The notes beneath the pieces were generated by a model, which saw only the letters and a program-made list of their open reading frames with translations, did not search any database and was not told where the DNA came from. From JAAYOS01 sp050950785 (GTDB lineage Bacteria; Bacillota; Clostridia; Oscillospirales; JAAYOS01), in NCBI GenBank assembly GCA_050950785.1, contig JBMNIG010000010.1:78348-142347 (forward strand): a stretch of 64,000 nucleotides of DNA, read 5' to 3'. Numbering within the stretch: the first letter of the stretch is position 1; every line of letters starts with the position of its first letter. The position numbers were made by a program, and so were the translations under genes. Below, piece by piece: positions 17,013 through 26,086 of the stretch.

Positions 17013-18674
17013 ATGGCTAAATACGTAATAGTCGGAGGAGTAGCGGGGGGAGCCTCGGCTGCGGCACGATTAAGGAGACTTGCCGAGCATGATGAGATAA
17101 TCCTTCTTGAGCGCGGGAACTATGTATCCTTTGCCAACTGCGGACTGCCGTATTATATTGGCAGAACGATTCAAGATCGCAGAGACCTCATAGTCCAGAC
17201 TCCTGAGGATCTGAAGGTTCGATTCAATATAGATGTACGGATCAACAGCAATGTAGTTAAGATCGATCGTGATAGAAAGACAGTAACAGTCGAGCATCTT
17301 GGTGATACATACGAGCTTGATTACGACAAACTTATACTATCGCCCGGCTCATCTCCGATTAGACCGCCCATTAAAGGTGCTGACAGTGAAAATGTATTTA
17401 CTGTCTGGACGATACCCGATACAGACAAGATCACATCATATCTTAAGTCACATCAATGCAAAAACGCGGTTGTGATCGGTGGTGGTTTTATCGGGATCGA
17501 GATGGCCGAGAATCTCAGGGAGATCGGCCTTGATGTCACCATTGTCGAGATGTTGGATCAGGTCATGAACAATCTTGACTTTGAGATGGCTCAGTATGTC
17601 CACATGGAGCTCAATTCCAAAGGCGTAAAGCTGATTTTGGGAAATGGTGTTGAAGAAATCGCAAGCGGCGAAAAAGGAAGCGTTGTAAGACTAGGTGACG
17701 GTCGAGAGATACCTGCGGACATAATAATCATGTCTGTTGGCGTACGTCCTAATAGTGAACTGGCAAGGGATGCCGGACTGGAAATAGGTGTGAGAGGACA
17801 TATCATTGTTGATGATATGCTTTGCACCTCTGATCCCGATATATACGCCGTTGGAGATGCGATTGAGGTTGTAGATTTCATTACCAAGCAGAAAACGGCT
17901 ATACCGCTCGCAGGGCCGGCGAACAAACAGGGGAGACTCGCGGCTGATAATATAATGGGATTAAATCATCCCTATCGTGGCACTCAGGGTACATCAGTTG
18001 CAAAGGTATTTAGCAAGACTGTCGCTTCAACAGGGATAACTGAAAAGCGACTCATGGCCGAAGGCAAGAAGTTGCATGAAGATTACGAAGTTATCTACAC
18101 GCATTCAAACAATCATGCAGGATATTACCCGGGAGGTAGTCCAATACACTTGAAAGTGATTTTTGCCCCGCAGACTGGTAGGATACTTGGCGCGCAGGCT
18201 GTGGGGGAAGACGGAACCGACAAACGCATCGATGTGATCGCGACGTGTATTAGGCTTAACGCAACCACAGAAGACCTGCAATATCTAGAGCTTGCATATG
18301 CACCGCCTTTTAACACCGCTAAAGACCCGGTCAACTTTGCAGGATACGTCGCAGAAAATATCAGAAGCGGCTTGATGGAGCCTATCCATTGGCATGAGTT
18401 GCCTTCCCTTGATAGGAATAGATATCAAATAGTAGATGTCAGGACCAAATCTGAATACTCTAAGGGTTCGATAGATGGAAGTGTACTAATGCCTGTAGAT
18501 GATTTGCGACAGATGCTAGATCGTATAGACAAAACCAAGACTGTAGTTCTATTTTGTAAATCTGCTGTACGGTCGTATATTGCAGCGCGTATTTTGATGC
18601 AAAATGGATTTAAGGTAAAGAATGTGATGGGTGGCTGGCTAACTTATGAGGCACTGAGTTATAAACCTGTATGA
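17013..18674 (+). CDS. cdr: CoA-disulfide reductase with C-terminal rhodanese domain
   Basis: 553 residues. Class I pyridine-nucleotide disulfide oxidoreductase: FAD-binding VIVGGVAGGASAAARLRR, redox cysteine in SFANCGLPYYIG, NAD(P)H-binding VIGGGFIGIEMAENL, second FAD motif DIYAVGDAIEV, dimerisation domain (about 330-450), then a rhodanese domain (about 465-550) with active cysteine in VLFCKSAVRSYIAARI. The single-cysteine active site plus fused rhodanese is the CoADR-RHD type, which reduces CoA disulfide/persulfide and protects low-molecular-weight thiols against oxygen or sulfane sulfur. ATG follows GGTGG with a long spacer. Single gene. Confidence 0.88.
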   Translation: MAKYVIVGGVAGGASAAARLRRLAEHDEIILLERGNYVSFANCGLPYYIGRTIQDRRDLIVQTPEDLKVRFNIDVRINSNVVKIDRDRKTVTVEHLGDTYELDYDKLILSPGSSPIRPPIKGADSENVFTVWTIPDTDKITSYLKSHQCKNAVVIGGGFIGIEMAENLREIGLDVTIVEMLDQVMNNLDFEMAQYVHMELNSKGVKLILGNGVEEIASGEKGSVVRLGDGREIPADIIIMSVGVRPNSELARDAGLEIGVRGHIIVDDMLCTSDPDIYAVGDAIEVVDFITKQKTAIPLAGPANKQGRLAADNIMGLNHPYRGTQGTSVAKVFSKTVASTGITEKRLMAEGKKLHEDYEVIYTHSNNHAGYYPGGSPIHLKVIFAPQTGRILGAQAVGEDGTDKRIDVIATCIRLNATTEDLQYLELAYAPPFNTAKDPVNFAGYVAENIRSGLMEPIHWHELPSLDRNRYQIVDVRTKSEYSKGSIDGSVLMPVDDLRQMLDRIDKTKTVVLFCKSAVRSYIAARILMQNGFKVKNVMGGWLTYEALSYKPV

Positions 18675-18700
18675 TAGAACAAAAACCACTTATTCCAAAC

Positions 18701-18811
18701 CTATTTAGACTTTAAGCTAGCAAATCCAAAAAGCAAATAAAAACCTAGCGCTACAGAAGCTGGAGTCCCTATTGCCTCGATATTTGAAGCCAGCTCATAG
18801 ACTGGAATCAT
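18701..18811 (-). other. 36-codon frame, possible remnant with a membrane helix
   Basis: Minus-strand frame with ATG at 18811 and TAG at 18701-18703; it reads ELASNIEAIGTPASVALGFY followed by a hydrophobic tail. No ribosome binding site and an in-frame stop just upstream. The coding-like composition suggests the 3' end of a lost membrane-protein gene. The rest of the 18675-18972 gap shows nothing. Confidence 0.25.
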
Positions 18812-18972
18812 CTTTTTGATCGTCTAGTCACTAACGGAACTGGCCTTACAGTTTTAAGATAGCAAGTGGCTGATTTTTAAACAGTATTCCGAGAACTATT
18901 GTAAATGTGCATCTCCAATGATATAATGAACATATATGGCATAATATGGAAAACATTACATAGGAGCTGCGC

Positions 18973-21315
18973 ATGGAAAAGGGACAACGACAAGCACTTA
19001 CGTTTGAAGCTTTTAAGCTCAAGTATGATATACGGTTAAATCCGCAGCAGGAACGGGCTGTACGCAAAACAGACGGCCCCGCCCTGCTGCTTGCTGTTCC
19101 GGGAAGCGGCAAGACGACTGTCATAACAACAAGAGTTGCGTATTTGATATTTTGTGTAGGTGTGCCCCCTGAGCAAATATTGACTCTGACATTCTCAAGA
19201 GCAGCTGCGGCTGAAATGAAGGATCGCTTTTCCAAGAAATTTGGCGCAGAAGTAGCCTCTCGGACAAACTTTAGTACTATCCACAGCTTTTGCTACTCTG
19301 TGATTAGAAAGCATGCTGGACGATATGGCTACTCTGTTCCCAAACTTGTAACAGACAATAGCCAGATAATCCGAAAGCTCTGTATAAGTGCGTTTTATCA
19401 AAATCCAGGGGATATTGCAGTAAGGCAGCTTTTGCAATATGTGGGCTACTGTAAAAACAGAATGGTAGATCACATAGAGCTTGAAGGGATCGATTTTGAT
19501 GATTTGGATTTTCGGCGATTCTTTGAGACATATGAGTCATACATGTGTCAAAACGATCTCATGGACTTTGATGATCAGCTGTTATTAACAGAGAGGCTTA
19601 TTGAAAACCATCCCGATTTGCTAGCTCAGCTGCAAAACCGTTACCGCTATATAAACGTTGATGAAGCGCAGGATAACTCATACCTACAGCACAAAATTAT
19701 CAGTAGGCTGTCATCCAGATATGATAGGCTATTTATGGTCGGTGATGAGGATCAGAGTATATACGGCTTTAGGGCAGCATACCCCGAAGCTTTGGTGAAC
19801 TTTCGGCAGAATCACCCAAAGGCAGAAATATTGCTTATGGAAACAAATTATAGGTGCTGTAAAGCTATTGCCGATGCGGCCCAAAAGGTGATCAGGGGAA
19901 ATCAAAACCGTTATGAGAAGGAAATGGATACTGTACATGATCGAGGGGCGGTAATTCGAAAGAAAATGCGAGACAGCCGAAAGCAGTACAGGTATATATT
20001 AAGAGAACTTAGAAAATTAATAAGAAACGGCAAGCAAGTAGCAGTACTTTATAGAAACAACACGTCGGGAGTTCCGCTGTTCGATTTGCTTGACCGTGAA
20101 GGTGTCCCCTTTACTGGGGAGCTTGATGCTGACTTTTTTGAGAACCGGTTGGTAGAAGACTTTATCTGTGCGCTGAGGCTTGCGATCGATCCGCGAGACC
20201 TTGAGGCGTATTCGCAAATATATTGGAAACTGGGGTTATTCACAACAAAGTTGCAGTTCATGAGAGTCGTTTCAGATATTGAGAAGGGTGCACGGGGTAC
20301 GATATTCGAACGTTTAGCAACAGTAAGCCAGGAGGCTGAAAGAATATTTGAGTTTGGTGCTGATATGGCTGAAATAGGGGAAATGGCACCCTATGATGCG
20401 ATAGAGAATCTAAACCGTCTATTTTATTCGCAGTGGACAAGGCAGCTAGGGAAAAGAGGGATCGAATCAATTGCCGGGATGGAAGAGAGGCTTTTGACGC
20501 TTCTAGCTCTTGCTGCAGAGCAAAAGACGATTGAAAGTTTCTTAGTTCGACTTAGGCAACTTAAAGCATTGAGCAAGACAAAACAAAGCGACTGTGTGAC
20601 TATAGCCACCATCCATCAAAGTAAGGGGATGGAGTTTGACAAGGTCTTTCTTATTGATCTCTATCGCGGCATACTGCCTTCCGATAACAACACCGGTATT
20701 ACCGAAGCATATCAAATGGACAGATATGAAGAGGAAATCCGATTGTTTTACGTTGCGCTCACTCGAGCAAGGTATGAAGTGGAGGTTATCACTGCTCCAA
20801 AGAGGTTTGGCAGAGATCGGGAGCTCTCGCCATTTGTAGATCTACTTTTTTCAAAACCTGATAAGGGGATGGACACGCTGACTTCTTTTCTTGGGAACAA
20901 ACCTGATAAGGAGACGGTTTCACTATCTTCTTCTCCTGGGTACAAACCCGACAAGGGGGTGGTTTCGATGCATACTTTTCCTGGGATTAAACCTGATAAG
21001 AGGATGGACACACTGCCTTCTTTTCCTGTGAGCAAATCTAACAAAAGGATGGATTCGCTGACTTCTTTATCTGGGAGCAAATCAGACAGAAGAACCGTCC
21101 CCATGTCTGCTGTTCCCAAACCCTTGTCATATCATTTAGAGCATAAGTTTAGACCTGGCGTGCGAGTAATGCACAAATACTTTGGAACGGGTATAATAAT
21201 AAACCGCATCGGAGATACACTCGCGATACGGTTTGATAAAGAAGGTGATAAGCGCATGCTTTTGTCTGCGTGTCTAAAGTGGAGATATATCAAACTTGAC
21301 CATCCTGACGAATAA
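18973..21315 (+). CDS. UvrD/PcrA-like superfamily 1A DNA helicase
   Basis: 780 residues. Motif I AVPGSGKTTVITTRVAYL, Q-motif LNPQQERAV, motif Ia TFSRAAAAEMKDR, motif II VDEAQD, motif III VGDEDQSIYGFR, motif IV region METNYRC, motif V ATIHQSKGMEFDKVF and motif VI RLFYVALTRARYEV are all present, so it should be an active 3'-5' helicase/translocase in repair or conflict resolution. A Tudor-like C-terminus (HKYFGTGIIINRIGDTLAIRF) as in PcrA follows an unusual insert of six 15-residue repeats (20854-21123). GGAGC precedes the ATG. Its 3' end overlaps the convergent phosphorylase gene by 26 bases. Confidence 0.9.
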   Translation: MEKGQRQALTFEAFKLKYDIRLNPQQERAVRKTDGPALLLAVPGSGKTTVITTRVAYLIFCVGVPPEQILTLTFSRAAAAEMKDRFSKKFGAEVASRTNFSTIHSFCYSVIRKHAGRYGYSVPKLVTDNSQIIRKLCISAFYQNPGDIAVRQLLQYVGYCKNRMVDHIELEGIDFDDLDFRRFFETYESYMCQNDLMDFDDQLLLTERLIENHPDLLAQLQNRYRYINVDEAQDNSYLQHKIISRLSSRYDRLFMVGDEDQSIYGFRAAYPEALVNFRQNHPKAEILLMETNYRCCKAIADAAQKVIRGNQNRYEKEMDTVHDRGAVIRKKMRDSRKQYRYILRELRKLIRNGKQVAVLYRNNTSGVPLFDLLDREGVPFTGELDADFFENRLVEDFICALRLAIDPRDLEAYSQIYWKLGLFTTKLQFMRVVSDIEKGARGTIFERLATVSQEAERIFEFGADMAEIGEMAPYDAIENLNRLFYSQWTRQLGKRGIESIAGMEERLLTLLALAAEQKTIESFLVRLRQLKALSKTKQSDCVTIATIHQSKGMEFDKVFLIDLYRGILPSDNNTGITEAYQMDRYEEEIRLFYVALTRARYEVEVITAPKRFGRDRELSPFVDLLFSKPDKGMDTLTSFLGNKPDKETVSLSSSPGYKPDKGVVSMHTFPGIKPDKRMDTLPSFPVSKSNKRMDSLTSLSGSKSDRRTVPMSAVPKPLSYHLEHKFRPGVRVMHKYFGTGIIINRIGDTLAIRFDKEGDKRMLLSACLKWRYIKLDHPDE
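20854..21123 (+). repeat. Six tandem 45-bp repeats inside the helicase gene
   Basis: Encodes six 15-residue units beginning KPDK or a variant (KPDKGMDTLTSFLGN, KPDKETVSLSSSPGY, KPDKGVVSMHTFPGI, KPDKRMDTLPSFPVS, KSNKRMDSLTSLSGS, KSDRRTVPMSAVP). It sits between the helicase core and the Tudor-like tail and is probably a flexible linker prone to copy-number change. Confidence 0.9.
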
Positions 21316-22051
21316 GAAGCTTTGTTGCTTCGATTGCGCATTTGATGGCGGCCATATTGTCATGATTGTCCGGTTCGTCATATCCCGCGGCCTTCCGTTC
21401 CTGGTTCCAAATAACATTTAGAACAGTACCTGCACGAACGCCAAGTGCGTTGGCTACAACATATAAAGTAGCACCTTCCATTTCGCTTGCCAAAACCCCA
21501 AGCCTTTTCCAGGCCTCCCATTTCTGCAGAAGCTCGTAGCTGACCGGCATGCGATCCGGAGAGTGCTGACCATAAAATGAATCCTTGCACTGTACAACTC
21601 CGCAGTGCCATGTGTAACCCATCTCAGTCGCTGCATCAACGAGCGCCTGTGTGACTATAAAGTCTGCTGCCGCGGGATACTCGATCGGAGCGTAGTGGAG
21701 AGCAGTTCCCTCCTGTCTTATTGCGGCGGATGCAATTACAAGGTCGCCGCTTTTTACCTTCATGTTTATACCTCCGGTAGTACCCACCCGAATAAAAGTG
21801 TGAGCTCCAATTGCCGCGAGTTCCTCCATAGCTATAGCGGCTGAAGGACCGCCGATTCCGGTGGAAGTAACCGAGACCTTTTTGCCCAGTAGTGTGCCGG
21901 TATAAGTTGTATACTCCCGGTTTTCAGCCACCTTCTCCGCATTATCAAGTAAAGCAGCAATTGATGCAACACGTCCGGGATCCCCCGGGATTAGACAATA
22001 CTCACCCACATCTCCGGGGCCACACTGGATATGATACTGCTTTTGAGACAT
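21290..22051 (-). CDS. Uridine phosphorylase-like nucleoside phosphorylase
   Basis: 253 residues from ATG 22051, with GAGGTG 6-7 bases upstream (GTG 22060 overlaps it). PNP/UDP family: LIPGDPGRV phosphate loop, STGIGGPSAAIAMEEL, RVGTTGGI, and SEMEGATLYVVANALG that binds the ribose. Closest by eye to uridine phosphorylases: cleaves nucleosides with phosphate to give base and ribose-1-phosphate in the cytoplasm. Base specificity is not certain. Convergent with the helicase, overlapping it by 26 bases. Confidence 0.85.
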   Translation of the reverse strand: MSQKQYHIQCGPGDVGEYCLIPGDPGRVASIAALLDNAEKVAENREYTTYTGTLLGKKVSVTSTGIGGPSAAIAMEELAAIGAHTFIRVGTTGGINMKVKSGDLVIASAAIRQEGTALHYAPIEYPAAADFIVTQALVDAATEMGYTWHCGVVQCKDSFYGQHSPDRMPVSYELLQKWEAWKRLGVLASEMEGATLYVVANALGVRAGTVLNVIWNQERKAAGYDEPDNHDNMAAIKCAIEATKLLIRQDGQV

Positions 22052-22100
22052 TTGCTTCACCTCATTAATTTGATTTGTAACTATTCTTTAACTATTTTGT

Positions 22101-22172
22101 AACCATATATGGTTGTAATATATCTGTTTGGGGATTAGAATATACTGGTGCAAGCACAATGCACTTGTGCTT
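22101..22172. promoter_or_regulatory. Two perfect palindromes between divergent genes
   Basis: AACCATATATGGTT (22101-22114) is a 14-base perfect palindrome about 50 bases upstream of the phosphorylase start. AAGCACAA (22152-22159) pairs with TTGTGCTT (22165-22172) around a TGCAC loop. The first looks like a repressor operator for the phosphorylase. Confidence 0.4.
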
Positions 22173-22281
22173 ATTCTTGTTGCAAAAATGCATAATGTAT
22201 CTAGTTCAGACGCTATCAACCTATATAAACAACTGATAGAACTGACTTATAGGAAAGGAGACGCTTTTCATTCCATTTGAT

Positions 22282-22983
22282 TTGATGATGCGTATGTCTG
22301 AGTATAGGGTTTTGAAAAGCGAATCAATCATGAAGAACTTTATTAAGTCTGCCGCATTATTTTTAAGCGGAGCGTTGCTGGCAGGCGCCATCTTTCTCTT
22401 TACCGATTTTGGGCGCAAAAAGGAAATCGATACAGATGCTCCTCTTACTGTCATGGCTGCTGACTCTATTGAAACCCCATCAAGCAGTAAAGATTTGGTT
22501 GAGGACGCTTATACCATAGTTATGGCAATTCGTGACCGAAATTACAGTGATCTTGCGGGATGGGTTGACCCTGAGTTTGGTGTTTTGTTTACACCATACT
22601 CAACTGTTGAGCCTGATGTAAACCTTCATTTTTCTGTGGAGGCAGTAAAGAAATTTGAGTCCTGCGGGGATACCTATGTCTGGGGTACGGTCGACGGTGA
22701 AGGATCCCCGATCTCTATGACACCTTCAGAGTATTTCAACCGTTATGTTTACGATGCCGACTTTGCTCAAGCTCCTATGGTGGGAATAAATACGGTTGTC
22801 AGAAGTGGGAATTCGCTAGAGAATGTAAAGGATGTATTTCCTGATTCTGAGTTTGTGGAATTCCACTTTCCGGGGAGCGATGAGTATGGAGGTATTGACT
22901 GGAAGAGTCTCAAGCTAGTCTTTTCTAAAACTGAGCGAGGACGAAAGCTAATAGCGATAATACACAGCGAATGGACTGTATGA
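22282..22983 (+). CDS. Putative secreted or membrane-anchored protein of unknown function
   Basis: 233 residues by the longest frame (TTG 22282, then ATG 22285 and 22288). The good SD AAAGGAG at about 22253-22259 is some 20 bases away from these, and ATG 22330 (MKNFIKSAALFLSGALL) begins the hydrophobic signal/anchor but has no SD, so the start is unsettled. The extracytoplasmic domain of about 170 residues has no recognised motif. Convergent with rubrerythrin; a bidirectional hairpin lies between them. Confidence 0.6.
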   Translation: MMMRMSEYRVLKSESIMKNFIKSAALFLSGALLAGAIFLFTDFGRKKEIDTDAPLTVMAADSIETPSSSKDLVEDAYTIVMAIRDRNYSDLAGWVDPEFGVLFTPYSTVEPDVNLHFSVEAVKKFESCGDTYVWGTVDGEGSPISMTPSEYFNRYVYDADFAQAPMVGINTVVRSGNSLENVKDVFPDSEFVEFHFPGSDEYGGIDWKSLKLVFSKTERGRKLIAIIHSEWTV

Positions 22984-23017
22984 AACATCTAACATTACTA
23001 AGCATAAAGAATGCAAC

Positions 23018-23053
23018 AGCCGACCTTAAGCCAAGGAAGCGTAAGGCCGGCTG
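23018..23053. terminator. Bidirectional terminator
   Basis: CAGCCGACCTTA pairs with TAAGGCCGGCTG, followed on the plus strand by AATTTGTTTTCTT. Serves the convergent gene ends at 22983 and 23068. Confidence 0.8.
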
Positions 23054-23067
23054 AATTTGTTTTCTTA

Positions 23068-23604
23068 TTAGAATACCTCGTTGTAGATTTGGAAATGGGC
23101 TTTTGGATGTGCACACAGTGGGCACAGATCAGGTGCCTCGCTGCCTTCATAGATATACCCGCAGTTGCGGCAAATCCAGAGTACCTTTTCGCCGCGCTTG
23201 AAAACGATTTCATTTTCCAGGTTGGCAACAAGCTTTAGGAATCTTTCCTCGTGATGCGCTTCAACTTCTGCAACTCTGTCAAACAATTCTGCAATCTCAT
23301 TGAAGCCCTCTTCACGGGCGATTTCTGCAAAGCTCTTGTACATTTCCGTCCACTCATAGTTCTCGCCCGCTGCAGCGTCTTTGAGGTTTGCTACCGTGTC
23401 AGAAATGCCACCCAACTGTTTCAGCCAAATTTTTGCATGCTCTTTTTCATTGTCGGCTGTTTCTTGGAAGATGGCAGCTATTTGCTCATAGCCCTCTTTC
23501 TTTGCTGTGCTTGCGTAGAATGTATACCTGTTTCTGGCTTGGGATTCTCCGGAAAAGGCGTCTCTCAAGTTTTGTTCCGTTCTGCTACCTTTCAATTCTG
23601 GCAT
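23068..23604 (-). CDS. rbr: Rubrerythrin
   Basis: 178 residues. Ferritin-like four-helix domain with the di-iron ligands in FSGESQARNRY, TADNEKEHAKIWLK, REEGFNEIAEL and VAEVEAHHEERF, then a C-terminal rubredoxin domain with iron cysteines WICRNCGYIY and CPLCAHPK. Reduces hydrogen peroxide to water in anaerobes. SD AAAGGAG precedes the ATG at 23604. Single gene. Confidence 0.96.
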   Translation of the reverse strand: MPELKGSRTEQNLRDAFSGESQARNRYTFYASTAKKEGYEQIAAIFQETADNEKEHAKIWLKQLGGISDTVANLKDAAAGENYEWTEMYKSFAEIAREEGFNEIAELFDRVAEVEAHHEERFLKLVANLENEIVFKRGEKVLWICRNCGYIYEGSEAPDLCPLCAHPKAHFQIYNEVF

Positions 23605-23933
23605 AATATGATGCTCCTTTCTTATTAAGTCTTATTGAAGTAGTAAGTTACAGATGCCTGTAACGCTAAGGAATGCATAAAGAAAGCAAATAACTCTAGT
23701 GTAATTGATTCTTATAGAAAGATACTGGAAAAATTATACCCATATAATACATGCAGATGAAAAAATGCACACCACCTGCGAAGCAATTCTATATTATCGT
23801 TTTTGTGGCGAAATGTCAATCAAATCAATTTGATTCGACTTTGTAATTATGAGTTTATAGCCGCATATTTTATTCATTCATTATACTCATGTAATAATCG
23901 GTATAGATTTGCAAAAACTTTTATTACATATGT
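23605..23933. other. Gene-free stretch upstream of rubrerythrin
   Basis: Very AT-rich. It must hold the rubrerythrin promoter on the minus strand, but no consensus pair stands out to me, and I see no RNA structure or remnant in it. Confidence 0.4.
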
Positions 23934-23966
23934 AAGGGATGTGCGAATATTGCTCACACATCCCTT
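23934..23966 (-). terminator. Hairpin after the Ser/Thr/Pro lipoprotein gene
   Basis: AAGGGATGTG (23934-23943) pairs with CACATCCCTT (23957-23966). On the minus strand it follows the gene ending at 23992; only a weak T-tract follows. Confidence 0.6.
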
Positions 23967-23991
23967 ATAGCATTTTGTTCATTAAGTTTAG

Positions 23992-24273
23992 TCATGCTGC
24001 AGGGGAGGTCGTAGGTGAAGGTGAAGTCCCCGGTGATGTCATGGGAGTTGGAGAAACCATGGGTGAAGTGGTAACATTTCCTCCTGTGTCGGTGTCCATA
24101 TCACCTGTTCCGTCAGTTCCTGGACTTACATTAGTTCCCGGACTAGTAGTAGCTCCTGGGCTAGCTCCTGTGTTAGGTGAAACTGATGGCTGAACAGATC
24201 CGGAGACAGTGCATCCCGCCAGTATTGCGGTAAGCATAATAACCGCGATCCATACCGTCCATTTCTTATTCAT
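23992..24273 (-). CDS. Short Ser/Thr/Pro-rich lipoprotein
   Basis: 93 residues. Signal peptide with lipobox (TAILAGC, Cys about residue 21); the remainder is low-complexity Ser, Pro, Thr, Gly with repeated SPGT/TSP motifs and no folded domain. Expected to be an extended lipid-anchored surface peptide. AGGAGGAAAGTAA precedes the ATG. Role unknown. Confidence 0.65.
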   Translation of the reverse strand: MNKKWTVWIAVIMLTAILAGCTVSGSVQPSVSPNTGASPGATTSPGTNVSPGTDGTGDMDTDTGGNVTTSPMVSPTPMTSPGTSPSPTTSPAA

Positions 24274-24452
24274 TTACTTTCCTCCTGATTATTCCCGCAG
24301 GGTAGAAATCACGATTGCGAGAATGTTGCGCATATAGTATGTTTGATACACAACAATATTATTATCCCGCATTTGTAATTTTAAACATTCTAATTTGAAC
24401 TTATGCATTTTTTTGACATTAGACGCAAATTTCAGGAGATAAAGTAAGGGAA

Positions 24453-25589
24453 CTAAATTTCCTTTTTCATTAATATGAGGTCACTGTGTATGCCGGGTCC
24501 ATATCCATCATCATAGAAGTCGTTCTTTTTATAAAAATCAATGGCTCTATGGTTGCCAGGGGATACATATAGCTTAAGAAATTTACGACCGAGCTTTCTA
24601 TATACGCTGATAGCCTGTCCTAAAAGCTGTACAGCTAGGCGCTTTCCGCGGAATTCGGGTGCAATTGCAAATAAGCTTATATGTCCGCAGTCATCCTGTG
24701 TGAGATCCGTCGTGTCCAAAGCTAGTATACCAATTTCTTTGTCACCTAACATTGCAAAGCAAACAGAATCCGGGTTGTTACGCAGCATACGATATGCCTC
24801 CGATCGGATCGCAGCACCGTCAAAACCCCTCAGATTTCCATGCACAGCCTGCCAAGAGTCTCGCCAAAAACTTACCACAAGCGGCAGATCTTTATCCGGT
24901 TTTGCAGATCTGAACCAAAGCTGGGCATGGGCATCGCCCTCTTCAAGTGTTGCCCTTAACGGGACTATATCGGATAGGTGGGATGTATCATTTACATACA
25001 GCTCATTAAACCTAGTTCCATCATAGGTAAAACAAGAAACTGAAGCGTTTGAGACCTCAGTTGTAGACATGAATTCGGTAACGGGTATATCATAGATCCT
25101 ACACATCAAAGCCCGAATTGCCACCGAATGGGAGACGATACAGATCGATTTGCCGGGATTGTCACTGAGGATTTCTTCCAAAGCATCTGACAGTCGTCTG
25201 CAAAGCTGAGCAATACTTTCGCCGCCTTTGATTTTCCATTCGGGATGTGAACCGTATGTTTCAATAAGTTCACTTTCGTTTCTTAAACAGTACCCCCATG
25301 TTAGGTCTTCCCATTCTCCTGAATGGATCTCTCTGAGACCGGAATGGGGGACTATCGGTATACCTGTGGCTCTTGAGACAGCACCGGCGGTTTCCATAGT
25401 ACGTATCAAATCGCTTGAATAAATGACATCGTACCCGATATCATTAGCAATATCACTACGTATACGTTCCTCCAAACGCTGTATCTGCAGTCTGCCAGTT
25501 GGAGTTATTTTGCTGTCAAACCAGCCGTGACATCTTCGATACAGATTTCCCTCAGCCTCAGCGTGCCGGACCAATGTCAGTCTTGTCAT
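24453..25589 (-). CDS. Histidine phosphatase fused to GNAT acetyltransferase
   Basis: 378 residues in one uninterrupted frame. Residues 1 to about 200: histidine phosphatase (phosphoglycerate-mutase-like) with RHG motif LVRHAEAEGN, catalytic acid region LREIHSGEWEDLTWG, and second histidine VSHSVAIRAL. Residues about 225-378: GNAT domain with ISLFAIAPEFRGKRLAVQLL (acetyl-CoA loop, R-G-K-R-L-A) and HRAIDFYKKNDF. Both halves keep their key residues. Predicted cytoplasmic; substrates unknown, though the pairing suggests sequential action on one metabolite. SD GGAGGG precedes the ATG at 25589. Single gene. Confidence 0.88.
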   Translation of the reverse strand: MTRLTLVRHAEAEGNLYRRCHGWFDSKITPTGRLQIQRLEERIRSDIANDIGYDVIYSSDLIRTMETAGAVSRATGIPIVPHSGLREIHSGEWEDLTWGYCLRNESELIETYGSHPEWKIKGGESIAQLCRRLSDALEEILSDNPGKSICIVSHSVAIRALMCRIYDIPVTEFMSTTEVSNASVSCFTYDGTRFNELYVNDTSHLSDIVPLRATLEEGDAHAQLWFRSAKPDKDLPLVVSFWRDSWQAVHGNLRGFDGAAIRSEAYRMLRNNPDSVCFAMLGDKEIGILALDTTDLTQDDCGHISLFAIAPEFRGKRLAVQLLGQAISVYRKLGRKFLKLYVSPGNHRAIDFYKKNDFYDDGYGPGIHSDLILMKKEI

Positions 25590-25927
25590 AAAGTTAACCC
25601 TCCGCGTTCAAAAAACTTAAAACTTGGCTCTATGATCGAGTGCGCATCGAGTTTCCAAAAATATTATAAAAATGAATGAATCATAAATAAATAGACAAAA
25701 TATAATGGCTGCAACTTATCGAGCGGATACAGTGAATTTGATCCATTATAACATTATAACGATCCTGGCTCAAGTTTCGAATAGAGTATAGGCATAGACA
25801 AAGTCTAAAATTCCAGGAAGAAAGCTCCATATATTTCTCATGATATGGCAGTGATTTCTCTATAACTTTGGGAATAATAGTTTTGCATACTCTCGCAAGG
25901 GAGCAAACCTTAAAGGGGGTTACATTG
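25590..25927. other. Gene-free stretch between divergent genes
   Basis: 338 AT-rich bases. I see no conserved RNA, repeat or remnant. It must hold promoters for the fusion gene (minus) and the small pair at 25928 (plus). Confidence 0.4.
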
Positions 25928-26086
25928 ATGATGCGTTCCTTTGTCAAAGGATTAGGTGTCGGTATGGTTATCGGCGCTACTGCAGGGATGATGGTAAGTC
26001 CCAAAACAAGAAAGAAAATGATGAAGTCAAAACCTGTTAAAGCAATTATGTCCATCGGTGAAGCGGTAGAGGATCTACTACCGTGA
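25928..26086 (+). CDS. Small YtxH-like membrane protein
   Basis: 52 residues from ATG 25928 (ATG 25931 also possible), with AAAGGGGG about 8 bases upstream. A glycine-rich hydrophobic segment (KGLGVGMVIGATAGMMVSP) followed by basic KTRKKMMKSKPVK resembles the start of YtxH-type proteins. Its TGA overlaps the GTG start of the next gene by 4 bases, so the two are translationally coupled. Confidence 0.6.
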   Translation: MMRSFVKGLGVGMVIGATAGMMVSPKTRKKMMKSKPVKAIMSIGEAVEDLLP

